Shown piece by piece: positions 8,626 to 17,492 of a DNA stretch of 50,695 nt. Below the pieces are notes generated by a model. That model was not told where the DNA came from. It saw only the letters and a list, made by a program, of their open reading frames with translations, and did not search any database. The position numbers were made by a program, and so were the translations under genes. Position 1 is the first letter of the stretch. The number at the start of each line of letters is the position of its first letter. Location: contig DPKJ01000004.1 of NCBI GenBank assembly GCA_003542575.1, forward strand, positions 129-50,823, in the 5' to 3' direction. The stretch is from Rikenellaceae bacterium. GTDB taxonomy: Bacteria > Bacteroidota > Bacteroidia > Bacteroidales > UBA932.

Positions 8626-9615
8626 CTAAAAAGCCGACCCTTTAAGTTTTAGCCCTGCGCTCTTATCAAGACCAAACATTATGTTCATGTTTTGCACTGC
8701 CTGACCGGATGCCCCCTTCAGAAGGTTGTCAATGACCGATGTGATATGCCAATATCCGTTATGTTGCTCTATATGAAGCAGTGCTTTGTTTGTGTTAACA
8801 ACCTCTTTCATTGAAATTGGTTCGTTTGACACATTCACGAAAAGTGAATCCTTATAGTATTCTTCAAACAAAGCCGTTATCTTTTCTGTGGTTATTGTGC
8901 TGCCTGATTTTAAGTATAGACTCGCAAAAATTCCTCTGGTGAAATCACCTCTGATTGGAACAAAATTAATCTGGGGCACATTGGCTGAAAGAGACTTCAA
9001 TACTTTTTTTATTTCGCCAAGATGTTGGTGCGTAAATGGTTTGTAGACAGAAATATTAGAATCTCTGTAACTGAAGTGGGTGGTTTCTGATGGGCTTTTT
9101 CCTGCGCCTGTTGACCCTGTAATAGCATGAATGTGTACCTCGTCATTCAACTCTCCGGCAGATGCCAGGGGAATTAGTGCCAATAGAATTGAGGTTGCAA
9201 AGCATCCGGGATTTGCAATATATTTAGCCTCTTTTATAGTACTCTCCGATAGTTCGCACAGCCCGTAGACAAACTCTCCATCTTTGTATTTGGAATCAAG
9301 ACGAAAATCGTTGCCCAAATCAATTATCTTACACCTTTCGGGCAACCCGATTTCATCAAGATATCTCTTAGAAAGACCATGGCCAAGCGTCAAAAAAAGA
9401 ACATCAATCTCTTTACTTCCACTTAAACCCTTCAAATCCGATACAAACCTTAGTGTTGTATCGCCAATAAGGTCACGATGTACAGATGATACAGGTTCTC
9501 CTGCCAAACTGCTGCTAAGTACTGCTGATATCTCTACATCTGGGTGATTGATAAGTATTCTTATCAGTTCACCGGCGGTATAACCGGTTCCACCTGCTAT
9601 TGCAACATTAATCAT
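8626..9615 (-). CDS. argC: N-acyl-gamma-glutamyl-phosphate reductase (ArgC)
   Basis: A 329-residue NADPH-dependent dehydrogenase. The N-terminal AGGTGYTAGELIRIL is the nucleotide-binding loop and ANPGCFATSILLAL holds the catalytic Cys near residue 138. GSTGAGKSPSETTHF and FTHQHLGEI are the usual substrate-domain segments. It reduces the acylglutamyl phosphate made by ArgB to the semialdehyde used by ArgD. Its first 8 bases overlap the end of argG. Confidence 0.93.
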   Translation of the reverse strand: MINVAIAGGTGYTAGELIRILINHPDVEISAVLSSSLAGEPVSSVHRDLIGDTTLRFVSDLKGLSGSKEIDVLFLTLGHGLSKRYLDEIGLPERCKIIDLGNDFRLDSKYKDGEFVYGLCELSESTIKEAKYIANPGCFATSILLALIPLASAGELNDEVHIHAITGSTGAGKSPSETTHFSYRDSNISVYKPFTHQHLGEIKKVLKSLSANVPQINFVPIRGDFTRGIFASLYLKSGSTITTEKITALFEEYYKDSLFVNVSNEPISMKEVVNTNKALLHIEQHNGYWHITSVIDNLLKGASGQAVQNMNIMFGLDKSAGLKLKGSAF

Positions 9616-10801
9616 CTTTATGAACTGAATAATAAATTTTAAGAGGATTGGCCAGGACCTTGGTAAACCCTATCACATCCTGTCCGGTAAAAGACTTATT
9701 AGCCTCTCCGTAGTCTCCGAATTTACTGCTCATCAAATCGTACTTTGTCTGGCATCCAAGAACGGCAAAATGGTAAGGTCTTAGTTCAACCTCTACCTCT
9801 CCGGTAACATATTTTTGAGTATCCTCAAGGAATGTTTCTATATTTCTCATCAATGGTTCAAGATACTGAGCTTCGTGCATTAGCTGACCGTACCAGCCGG
9901 CAAGTTGCTCTTTCCAATACAGTTGACCTTTTGTAAGAATGTGTTTTTCAAGCAGATGATGACCCTTAATCAGAATAAGAGCTGCCGGTGCCTCAAAACC
10001 AACCCTTCCCTTGATTCCAATAATAGTATCTCCAACATGAATATCTCTTCCTACACCATAATCTCCACCTATGGAATTAATTTTATTGATAATCTCGACA
10101 GGTGAACCCTTCTCTCCATTTAATGAAGTTGGTTCTCCCTTTTCAAACCCAATCTTTATTCTGAGTGGTTTATCTGTCTTAATTTGTGAAGGGTATGCCT
10201 CTTCCGGTAAAACACCCGAAGCAGTCAAAGTTTCAACACCACCAACACTCGTCCCCCAAAGCCCCTGATTAATAGAATATTTGGCCTTCTCCCAGGAAAA
10301 GCTAAATCCCCTCTCCTGCAGATAGTCAATCTCCTGTTTTCTCGAAAGCTGAAGTTCGCGGATAGGTGCCAAAACCTTTACCTCAGGAGCCATTACTTCA
10401 AAAACGAGGTCAAACCTTACCTGATCATTACCGGCTCCGGTACTACCGTGTGCAACATAAGCTGCTCCAAGTTTTTTAACATGCTCAAGAACTGCCATAG
10501 CCTGAAAAACCCTTTCTGAACTTACCGATAAAGGATATGTCGAATTTTTCAGAATATTACCGAATAGCAAATATTTAATCCCTTTTGTATAGTACTCATC
10601 AATTGCATTAATATTCACATGTGAAGCAGCACCAAGCTCAAGAGCACGTTCTTCGATTTTTTGCGCCTCTTCATCTGAGAATCCGCCTGTGTTAACCATT
10701 ATTGTGTGAACCTCCAGGCCCTTTTCCAATTTAAGCCACGGAACACAAAAAGATGTATCCAATCCGCCGCTGAACGCCAAAACCACTTTGTTATTCATCA
10801 T
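9608..10801 (-). CDS. argG: Argininosuccinate synthase
   Basis: A 397-residue enzyme that joins citrulline and aspartate at the cost of ATP. The P-loop-like pyrophosphatase motif AFSGGLDTSFC starts at residue 9, and AAYVAHGSTGAGNDQVRFD near residue 112 is the citrulline/aspartate site. Two Met codons begin the frame (10801 and 10798); either start is possible. It is the second gene in the operon, only 1 base after the stop of the GNAT gene. Confidence 0.94.
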   Translation of the reverse strand: MMNNKVVLAFSGGLDTSFCVPWLKLEKGLEVHTIMVNTGGFSDEEAQKIEERALELGAASHVNINAIDEYYTKGIKYLLFGNILKNSTYPLSVSSERVFQAMAVLEHVKKLGAAYVAHGSTGAGNDQVRFDLVFEVMAPEVKVLAPIRELQLSRKQEIDYLQERGFSFSWEKAKYSINQGLWGTSVGGVETLTASGVLPEEAYPSQIKTDKPLRIKIGFEKGEPTSLNGEKGSPVEIINKINSIGGDYGVGRDIHVGDTIIGIKGRVGFEAPAALILIKGHHLLEKHILTKGQLYWKEQLAGWYGQLMHEAQYLEPLMRNIETFLEDTQKYVTGEVEVELRPYHFAVLGCQTKYDLMSSKFGDYGEANKSFTGQDVIGFTKVLANPLKIYYSVHKDD

Positions 10802-10802
10802 G

Positions 10803-11429
10803 TTACTTTTTTGTAATTATTGAATTAAATTTTACCAATGGATTAATTATAAGAGATTTACCTACAGAAACCAACGCGGGCGTAATCCTTGACTTACTCT
10901 TTTTGGCCGGATCATAAAGAAGACCGGTACAAAGACACATCTTATATTCGTTACTTTTAAGAACTTCAACATTTTTGCACCCCTCACAACCCTTCCAGAA
11001 TTCGGGATCATCGGTAAGTTCAGAAAATGTTACAGGTTTAAATCCCAATTGCGTATTAAGTTTCATCACCGCAAGACCTGTGGTAATTGAAAATATTTTA
11101 GCATCTGGAAATAGCTTTCTTGAAAGGTTGAATATTTTTGATTTTACCTTTTTGGCATAGCCTAAATGTCTGTACTTATGCGCTATAATCAATCCTGAAT
11201 TAGCCACAAACTTACTGTGGCTCCAGGTCTCAATGTAGGCAAAGCCTACCAACTCCTCTCCGTCAAGAGCAATAACAGCTTTGCCGGAACTTATCTTCTC
11301 CGCTATGTATTCCGGAGACCTCTTGGCAATTCCGGTTCCACGCTCAAGCGCAGATATATACATCAGTTCACAGATTGAATCTGCATATTTAACATGGCTT
11401 TTATCAGCCACATAAATGTTTACATTCAT
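10803..11429 (-). CDS. GNAT N-acyltransferase at the head of the arginine operon (candidate acylglutamate synthase)
   Basis: A 208-residue protein with a GNAT fold: the beta strand/acetyl-CoA segment SGLIIAHKYRHLGYAKKVKSK near residues 80-100 includes a degenerate version of the R/QxxGxG/A loop. A Cys-containing part, GCEGCKN and MCLCTGLLYDP, follows. No argA, argJ or fused argininosuccinate lyase-acetyltransferase is seen in the operon, so this gene is the best candidate for making N-acetyl- or N-succinylglutamate, the first step. That assignment is by elimination and position; the acyl donor is unknown. Confidence 0.7.
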   Translation of the reverse strand: MNVNIYVADKSHVKYADSICELMYISALERGTGIAKRSPEYIAEKISSGKAVIALDGEELVGFAYIETWSHSKFVANSGLIIAHKYRHLGYAKKVKSKIFNLSRKLFPDAKIFSITTGLAVMKLNTQLGFKPVTFSELTDDPEFWKGCEGCKNVEVLKSNEYKMCLCTGLLYDPAKKSKSRITPALVSVGKSLIINPLVKFNSIITKK

Positions 11430-11472
11430 GGTAGAATAAAACAGTATAATAAATTTCTAACTTGTAAATTTT

Positions 11473-11521
11473 GCAGGAGACATTACCTGCGTAGATTGCG
11501 GTTTTTACTGTTTACCGCAAT
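11473..11521 (-). promoter_or_regulatory. Stem-loops in the arginine-operon leader
   Basis: Two perfect inverted repeats lie between the promoter and the first gene: ATTGCGGT (11495-11502) with ACCGCAAT (11514-11521) around an 11-nt loop, and GCAGG (11473-11477) with CCTGC (11486-11490) around 8 nt. Neither is followed by a T-run on the minus strand, so they do not look like simple terminators. They could be a cis-acting RNA control element or an operator; the sequence alone does not decide. Confidence 0.4.
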
Positions 11522-11613
11522 TCAAAATAGCTGCCCTTCCTAGGCACATCGTCGGACGTGTCTATGGAAAAATGTTGAATTAATATGGTGGCTGCTATTC
11601 TTCATAATCGCGG

Positions 11614-11621
11614 CAAAGGTA
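11614..11621 (-). promoter_or_regulatory. -7 box of the arginine operon
   Basis: The plus strand reads CAAAGGTA, so the minus strand has TACCTTTG, a full match to TAnnTTTG. It lies about 185 bases before the GNAT start codon, giving a transcribed leader of roughly 175-180 nt. No convincing TTTG is present at -33. Confidence 0.5.
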
Positions 11622-11642
11622 AAAGAATTATTTATAAAAACA

Positions 11643-11659
11643 TTATCTTTGAAAGATAA
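11643..11659 (+). promoter_or_regulatory. OPT promoter -7 box inside a 17-bp perfect palindrome
   Basis: TTATCTTT-G-AAAGATAA (11643-11659) is a perfect dyad with 8-bp arms. It contains TATCTTTG (11644-11651), an exact TAnnTTTG -7 box reading toward the OPT gene, and covers the expected transcription start. A regulator bound here would block the promoter. The minus-strand -7 box of the arginine operon is only 22 bp away, so one bound protein could influence both. The palindrome also shows that the in-frame TTG at 11649 is promoter DNA and not the OPT start codon. Confidence 0.5.
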
Positions 11660-11672
11660 ACTTAGAAAAATT

Positions 11673-13670
11673 ATGGAACACACAAACAGCAAGCCAAAAG
11701 GTCTGCCGGAAAATGCTTACCGTGAATTAAAAGCGGGCGAAGAGTACAAACCGATAATGTCGCCAACAAAATCGTACCCGGAGGTAACACCCTGGTCGGT
11801 GTTTATGGGTATAGTTATGACCGTAATCTTTTCAGCTGCGGCCGCCTATCTGGGGCTTAAAGTCGGGCAGGTTTTTGAAGCAGCAATACCTATTGCAATT
11901 ATTGCAGTTGGTCTGTCGGGTGCATTAAAGAGAAAAAACGCCCTTGGAGAGAATGTGATAATTCAGTCAATAGGAGCAAGCTCCGGAGCAATTGTTGCCG
12001 GTGCAATATTTACTCTGCCAGCTCTTTATATTTTACAGGCAAAGTATCCTGAGCTCACCGTTGACTTTGCAAAGGTGTTCATGAGCTCTCTTCTTGGAGG
12101 AGTTCTTGGTATCCTGTTTCTCATTCCATTTAGAAAATACTTTGTTTCAGACATGCATGGTAAATACCCCTTCCCGGAAGCCACTGCTACCACTCAGGTG
12201 CTGGTTAGCGGAGAGAGCGGAGGAAGCGGAGCCAAAGTGCTGCTTGTAAGCGGATTGATAGGTGGCATATACGACTTTATCGTTTCAACGTTCGGATACT
12301 GGTCAGAGGTCTTTACCTCGAGGGTATTACCCTACGGAGAGTTTATTGCCGACAAAGCCAAAGTGGTATTTAAGCTCAACGTAGGAGCTGCCGTTCTGGG
12401 CCTTGGCTACATTATAGGATTGAAATATTCTTTTATCATAAGCTGCGGATCTATGTTGGTCTGGTTCGTGATTGTTCCCCTTATGAATGTGCTTTTTGGT
12501 GGGGAGGTTATTGACCTTATGGGGACAGGAATAACAACAACTATTTCGGAGATGTCTCCTGAACAAATTTTCCGTGAATATGGCAGACATATTGGTATCG
12601 GTGGTATTGCAACAGCCGGAGTCATTGGTATAATTCGATCTTCAGGAATTATTAAATCGGCATTCGGGCTTGCTGCAAAAGAGCTTAAAGGAGGAACAGA
12701 TAGTTCAGTAAGTGCTGTCAGAACACAAAAAGACCTCCCTATGAAGATTGTTGCTATAGGAATAATTGTAACACTTATAATAACCTTCTTATTCTTCTAC
12801 TTTGGAGTAGTAGACAATCTTCTTCACGCTGTAATTGCAATTCTGGTAGTAGGAGTTATAGCTTTTCTGTTTACAACGGTGGCAGCAAATGCAATTGCTA
12901 TAGCGGGAACCAATCCGGTTAGCGGAATGACTCTTATGACTCTTATTCTTGCATCTGTTGTTATGGTGGCTGCCGGTCTTAAAGGAACAGCAGGTATGAC
13001 AGCGGCACTTATAATCGGAGGTGTTGTATGTACGGCACTTGCTGTTGCAGGGGCATTCATAACTGACCTGAAGGTTGGATACTGGCTGGGATCTACTCCT
13101 ATAAAACAACAATCATGGAAATTCCTGGGAACATTGGTTGCTGCTGCAACCGTGGGTGGTGTGATGATAATTCTAAACAAAACATACGGTTTTGTTGGAG
13201 AGAACGCCCTTGTTGCTCCACAGGCTAACGCAATGGCTGCCGTTATTGAACCATTGATGTCAGGAGGTGGGGCTCCTTGGTTACTATATGGTATTGGAGC
13301 GATTATCTCAATCGCACTGGCATTTTTTGGAGTACCTGCCCTTGCCTTCTCTCTGGGAATGTTTATACCACTGGAACTTAACCTTCCACTGGTTGTAGGA
13401 GGTGCAATTGCATGGTATGTATCTACCAGAAGCAAAGAGGAAAAGCTAAATACTGCAAGAAAAGAGAGAGGAACACTTATCGCTTCAGGTTTTATTGCAG
13501 GGGGCGCCCTTATGGGAGTTGTGAGTGCACTAATCCGCTTTGCCGGGTTTAACCTCTCGGTTAAAGAGTGGATGGAGTCAGCTCCAGCCGAATATCTTGC
13601 TCTGCTGATGTATGTTATTATTATTGTTTACATTGCCTGGGACAGTCTCAGAGCCAAAGAGGAGAACTAA
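11673..13670 (+). CDS. OPT-family oligopeptide transporter
   Basis: About 665 residues from the ATG at 11673; an in-frame TTG 24 bases upstream falls in the -7 promoter box and is rejected. The protein has many hydrophobic segments and the bacterial OPT pattern: soluble N-terminus ending in SPTKSYPEVTPWSVFMG, then the GVIMTVIFSAAAAYLGLKVGQ-like first helix, and KYPFPEATATTQVLVSGESGG near residue 165. The family imports small peptides or, in relatives, metal-chelator complexes by proton symport. It begins a plus-strand run with a ZIP transporter, PepT and a PLP lyase, which fits peptide uptake followed by cytoplasmic hydrolysis. Confidence 0.85.
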   Translation: MEHTNSKPKGLPENAYRELKAGEEYKPIMSPTKSYPEVTPWSVFMGIVMTVIFSAAAAYLGLKVGQVFEAAIPIAIIAVGLSGALKRKNALGENVIIQSIGASSGAIVAGAIFTLPALYILQAKYPELTVDFAKVFMSSLLGGVLGILFLIPFRKYFVSDMHGKYPFPEATATTQVLVSGESGGSGAKVLLVSGLIGGIYDFIVSTFGYWSEVFTSRVLPYGEFIADKAKVVFKLNVGAAVLGLGYIIGLKYSFIISCGSMLVWFVIVPLMNVLFGGEVIDLMGTGITTTISEMSPEQIFREYGRHIGIGGIATAGVIGIIRSSGIIKSAFGLAAKELKGGTDSSVSAVRTQKDLPMKIVAIGIIVTLIITFLFFYFGVVDNLLHAVIAILVVGVIAFLFTTVAANAIAIAGTNPVSGMTLMTLILASVVMVAAGLKGTAGMTAALIIGGVVCTALAVAGAFITDLKVGYWLGSTPIKQQSWKFLGTLVAAATVGGVMIILNKTYGFVGENALVAPQANAMAAVIEPLMSGGGAPWLLYGIGAIISIALAFFGVPALAFSLGMFIPLELNLPLVVGGAIAWYVSTRSKEEKLNTARKERGTLIASGFIAGGALMGVVSALIRFAGFNLSVKEWMESAPAEYLALLMYVIIIVYIAWDSLRAKEEN

Positions 13671-13698
13671 GATATTATTAAACAATGATTATGTTATG

Positions 13699-14517
13699 AT
13701 GGAAGGAAATTTTCTTTTAGCTTTCTCACTTACTTTGTTTGCCGGTCTTTCAACAGCAATAGGAAGTGCAGTTGTTCTTTTTTCAAAGAAGTTTTCACCA
13801 AGGTTTCTGGCTGCTTCCCTTGGTTTTTCAGCCGGGGTGATGATCTATATCTCACTTGTCGAATTGTACGGAGAGGCCCGGGAATCACTCTCTCTACTGT
13901 ATGGAAATTCGAAAGGAGACCTTTACACTCTTCTCGCTTTTTTTGGTGGTATTGCAGTAATAGCAATTATTGACAATCTCGTACCGTCGGGAGAGAACCC
14001 CCACGAAATTGGAGAGCTCTCAATTATAGAAAACAAGAACAAAGAGGGCAGAAAAGAGGTAAATAAAGAGGGGTTGATGAGACTAGGGATGATGTCTGCT
14101 TTTGCAATAGCAATTCACAACTTTCCTGAAGGTATAGCAACCTTTGTGACAGCCATGAACGACCCCAATTTAGGTGTTAGTATTGCGGTTGCTGTTGCCA
14201 TTCACAATATTCCGGAGGGGATAGCTGTTGCCATTCCAATTTATTATGCAACAAGAAGCAAGGGAAGAGCATTCTTCCTCTCGTTGCTATCCGGACTCGC
14301 TGAGCCACTCGGAGCCATAGTTGGATACTTCCTGCTCTCATTCCTGTTCACAGACTCATTTGTAGGTGTGATTTTAGCAGGTGTGGCCGGTATCATGGTT
14401 TACATATCTCTTGATGAACTGCTGCCTACAGCAGAGAAATATGGAGAGCACCACCCTGCAATTTTAGGTGTAATTGCCGGAATGGCCGTAATGGGAATCA
14501 GTCTGTTACTGATTTAA
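13699..14517 (+). CDS. zupT: ZIP-family metal transporter (ZupT-like)
   Basis: Chosen start is the second of two adjacent ATG codons (13696 or 13699), giving about 272 residues; an earlier in-frame Met would overlap the OPT gene. Two metal-site helices are intact, HNFPEGIATF and HNIPEGIAVA, the ZIP signature for divalent cations such as zinc or iron. The ends are hydrophobic (about eight membrane segments) and a charged cytoplasmic loop with Lys/Glu lies near residue 115. It begins 28 bases after the OPT stop, so co-transcription is likely. Confidence 0.88.
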   Translation: MEGNFLLAFSLTLFAGLSTAIGSAVVLFSKKFSPRFLAASLGFSAGVMIYISLVELYGEARESLSLLYGNSKGDLYTLLAFFGGIAVIAIIDNLVPSGENPHEIGELSIIENKNKEGRKEVNKEGLMRLGMMSAFAIAIHNFPEGIATFVTAMNDPNLGVSIAVAVAIHNIPEGIAVAIPIYYATRSKGRAFFLSLLSGLAEPLGAIVGYFLLSFLFTDSFVGVILAGVAGIMVYISLDELLPTAEKYGEHHPAILGVIAGMAVMGISLLLI

Positions 14518-14551
14518 TTCACAACCTGTACATTTTTAATAAGTTAAAATC

Positions 14552-15790
14552 ATGAAAGAGAAAATATTAGAGAGGTTTTTAAAATATATAGCAATAGAGA
14601 CAACATCTGATCCTGAATCAAACAGTCAGCCCAGCACTTCTAATCAACTAGATTTATCTAAGCTTCTGATTAAAGAGCTTCAGGAGATTGGGATTAAAGA
14701 TGTTACATTAGATGAATATGGCTATGTAATGGCAACTATTCCATCAAATCTCCCGGCTAATACTAAAGTGCCCGTTATTGGATTCATAGCACATGTCGAT
14801 AGCGCCCCTGATGCCCCGGGAAAGGTTACCAATCCCCAGATTATTGAAAATTACGATGGTAAAGACATTGTAATAAACAAAGAAAAAGGGATGATAATGA
14901 AGGTTGAAGAATTTCCCGAACTTCCTGAATACAAAGGACAGACGCTAATAACCACAGATGGAACAACCCTTCTGGGTGCTGACGATAAGGCAGGAATCGC
15001 AGAGATAATGACTGCGGCAGAATACATTATGAATAATCCCACAATCCTTCACGGCGAAATCAAAATAGGGTTTACACCGGATGAGGAGATAGGACGCGGG
15101 GTTGATAAATTTGACGTGAAAAGATTTGGAGCTGATTATGCCTATACTCTTGATGGAGGCCAGATAGGAGAGCTCGAATATGAAAACTTTAATGCTGCCT
15201 CTGCAAAAATTTTTATTCAGGGCAGAAATATTCACCCGGGATACGCCAAGGACAAAATGGTTAACGCCATTATCCTTGCATCTGAGTTCAATTCACTTCT
15301 GCCTGTTGAGCAGAGGCCGGAATTTACCTGTGATTACGAAGGGTTCTTTCATATAATACGATTTGACGGAACTGTTGAAGAGGCAATGATCCAATATATT
15401 ATCCGTGATCACGACTTTGAGAAATTTGACCAGAAAAAGACTCTGGTAGAGGAGAGCATCACCTACATGAACAAAAAATATGGAGATGGACGCTTTCGTC
15501 TGGAACTCAAAGATCAGTATTTCAACATGCGTAAACAGGTTGAACCCCACTACCATATTGTAGAAAAAGCAGTTAAGGCAATGGAGATGGCAGGAATTAC
15601 AGCCCTCATAAAACCTATAAGGGGAGGAACAGACGGAGCACGACTCTCATTCATGGGACTACCCTGCCCTAACATCTTTGCCGGAGGTCACAATTTCCAC
15701 GGCAGATACGAATACATCCCTCTTGAAAGTATGGTTAAGGCAACCGAGGTAATTATAAACATTATAAAACTATACTCTCAGGAGAAATAA
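14552..15790 (+). CDS. pepT: Peptidase T (tripeptide aminopeptidase)
   Basis: A 412-residue M20B metallopeptidase. IAHVDSAPDAPG near residue 77 contains the first zinc His and Asp, TLLGADDKAGIAEIM the bridging Asp, and FTPDEEIGRGVDKFD the catalytic Glu pair. RGGTDGARLSFMGLPCPNIFAGG near the C-terminus is the PepT hallmark. It removes the N-terminal residue from tripeptides in the cytoplasm. Downstream of the OPT and ZIP transporters, it fits use of imported peptides and need for zinc. Confidence 0.95.
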   Translation: MKEKILERFLKYIAIETTSDPESNSQPSTSNQLDLSKLLIKELQEIGIKDVTLDEYGYVMATIPSNLPANTKVPVIGFIAHVDSAPDAPGKVTNPQIIENYDGKDIVINKEKGMIMKVEEFPELPEYKGQTLITTDGTTLLGADDKAGIAEIMTAAEYIMNNPTILHGEIKIGFTPDEEIGRGVDKFDVKRFGADYAYTLDGGQIGELEYENFNAASAKIFIQGRNIHPGYAKDKMVNAIILASEFNSLLPVEQRPEFTCDYEGFFHIIRFDGTVEEAMIQYIIRDHDFEKFDQKKTLVEESITYMNKKYGDGRFRLELKDQYFNMRKQVEPHYHIVEKAVKAMEMAGITALIKPIRGGTDGARLSFMGLPCPNIFAGGHNFHGRYEYIPLESMVKATEVIINIIKLYSQEK

Positions 15791-15802
15791 TTTTCTCATA
15801 CT

Positions 15803-16963
15803 ATGTACAATTTTGACACAATAATTGACAGGAGAGGGACCTCCTGTTTTAAGTACGACGCAAGAAAAGAGGTTTTCGGAAGGGATGATATTCTTCCAAT
15901 GTGGGTTGCAGATATGGATTTCCAGTCTCCTCCATGTGTAAGAGAGGCCGCCATGAAACTCTCTCAGCACGGCGTTTTCGGGTATACATTCCGCTCACTT
16001 GAATCGGTAGACTATTTCATTGATTGGGTAGACAAGAGATACAATTGGAAGATAACCAGAGAGCAGATAACCTCATCTCCCGGAATTGTAGCCGCCTTAC
16101 CAATAGCCATTAGAGCACTCACATCACCATCAGATGTAATTTTAATCCAGACACCTGTTTACCCGCCTTTTCACACTATTGTAAAAGAGAACGGCAGAAC
16201 ATTGGTGTGTAGTAATCTTATTAAGGATGAGAGAGGATGGAGTGTGAATTGGGAAGATTTTGAAGAGAGGCTTAAGCAGGGGGCTAAGATGTTTATTCTA
16301 TGCAACTCACACAACCCCATTGGAAAGGTTTGGAAGAGAGATGAGCTTAAAAAAATGGGTGAACTTTGCTGTAAATACAATACAATAATTTTTTCAGACG
16401 AGATACACTCCGACCTTGCCCTTTTTGACAACCAACACACTGTAATGGCATCGGTCTCAGAAGAGGTAGCAAAGAACACAATAACAGCTATGGCTCCAAG
16501 CAAAACCTTCAATATTGCCGGTATGCTTAACTCACTCATCATAGCTGAATCCAAAGATTTATTCAATAAATTCAATAAAGAGCTAACCTCTCTGCACCTT
16601 GACCTGGGAAACATTTTCGCCCACATCACAATGGAGGCAGCCTACAAAGATGGAGGGCCATGGCTTGAAGAACTAAAGATATATTTAGAGAAAAATGTTG
16701 AGTTCGCCATGGAATTTGTAAAACGTGAAATACCCGGACTCACATTCATGAAACCCGAAGGCTCCTTTCTGCTCTGGCTCAACTTCAGCCAAACCGGAAT
16801 GTCTCACAAAGAGATCAAAGAGCTTCTGGTAAACAAGGCCAAAGTAGGGTTAAATGACGGACTAACCTTTGGAGAACAAGGCGAATTCCACTTTCGGATG
16901 AACATCGGAACACCCCTTTCAGTTGTAAAAGAGGGGCTTGAAAGAATTTCCAAATCACTTTAG
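15803..16963 (+). CDS. MalY/PatB-family PLP-dependent C-S lyase
   Basis: A 386-residue fold-type I PLP enzyme. It opens with the family signature DIIDRRGT.. and DDILPMWVADMDFQSPP, has CNSHNPIGKVW (the Asn of the aminotransferase class), IFSDEIHSDL with the cofactor Asp, and APSKTFNIAGM with the Schiff-base Lys near residue 235. Members release thiols, pyruvate and ammonia from cystathionine or cysteine conjugates; some were first annotated as aminotransferases. It lies 12 bases after pepT, so the substrates could be amino acids freed from peptides. The exact substrate is not readable. Confidence 0.88.
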   Translation: MYNFDTIIDRRGTSCFKYDARKEVFGRDDILPMWVADMDFQSPPCVREAAMKLSQHGVFGYTFRSLESVDYFIDWVDKRYNWKITREQITSSPGIVAALPIAIRALTSPSDVILIQTPVYPPFHTIVKENGRTLVCSNLIKDERGWSVNWEDFEERLKQGAKMFILCNSHNPIGKVWKRDELKKMGELCCKYNTIIFSDEIHSDLALFDNQHTVMASVSEEVAKNTITAMAPSKTFNIAGMLNSLIIAESKDLFNKFNKELTSLHLDLGNIFAHITMEAAYKDGGPWLEELKIYLEKNVEFAMEFVKREIPGLTFMKPEGSFLLWLNFSQTGMSHKEIKELLVNKAKVGLNDGLTFGEQGEFHFRMNIGTPLSVVKEGLERISKSL

Positions 16964-17007
16964 ATCTCTTTTAAAGAGCACATCTATATTGACAGATTGT
17001 GAGAAGC

Positions 17008-17367
17008 CTACTTCCGCTTATTGAAAATTCTTCTTAGAAAACTCTCTCTTTTTCGAGAAACCTCTCTTCTTGCATGAGTGGTCTCAGGTTTGTTGGCTCT
17101 TCTCGCTTTTTGTCTTGAAATTCTGTGTGATTCCATAGACCTTTCATGGATTTCACGGTGATTTTCAACTGTTTGACGATGATTTTCAACAGCCCTGTTG
17201 TGGGCTTCCATTGCATGATTATGCGCCTGATTATGAATCTGGCTGTGTGACTCCATAGCTTGTTTATGTGCCTGTTCATGGGCTGTTGTCTCCTGAGCCA
17301 CCAGGGTTGACTGAACAAAGAAAACAGAAGAAGCAGTAATAATGACAGTGTGTAGTAAGGTTTTCAT
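17008..17367 (-). CDS. Small secreted His-rich helical protein, function unknown
   Basis: A 119-residue protein with a clear Sec signal peptide (hydrophobic residues 5-24, ending ..STLVAQ). The mature part from about residue 28 to 84 is rich in His, Ala, Glu and Asn, in units such as HNQAHNHAMEAH and AVENHRQTVENH. Successive His are mostly 4 or 7 residues apart, which on an alpha helix would place them along one face. The C-terminal third is very basic (KARR, RREVSRKRES). I recognise no family. A His-lined helix suggests metal or heme binding, but no partner gene confirms it. It is convergent with the C-S lyase gene. Confidence 0.65.
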   Translation of the reverse strand: MKTLLHTVIITASSVFFVQSTLVAQETTAHEQAHKQAMESHSQIHNQAHNHAMEAHNRAVENHRQTVENHREIHERSMESHRISRQKARRANKPETTHARREVSRKRESFLRRIFNKRK

Positions 17368-17410
17368 AACATGATAATTTACTTACTGTTAAAGCCGCAA
17401 TAATTATACC

Positions 17411-17441
17411 AAAAAAGCCAACATCTACACAAGTGTTGGCT
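17411..17441 (-). terminator. Terminator of the cell-wall operon
   Basis: Read on the minus strand, AGCCAACA, a 10-nt loop and TGTTGGCT are followed by a run of T. It lies about 50 bases beyond the stop codon of the NamZ-like gene and before the His-rich gene, separating the two transcripts. Confidence 0.7.
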
Positions 17442-17492
17442 AATTTTTATTCGTTTGCAATAAAGCAAATCACCTAAAACCGACGAAGAGAT

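Noticed and set aside
11649..11672. A longer OPT transporter starting from TTG at 11649
   Set aside because: The TTG is part of an exact -7 promoter box and palindrome; the ATG at 11673 is the sensible start.
16967..16979. CTCTTTTAAAGAG palindrome after the C-S lyase gene
   Set aside because: Too short and without a following T-run to be a convincing terminator.
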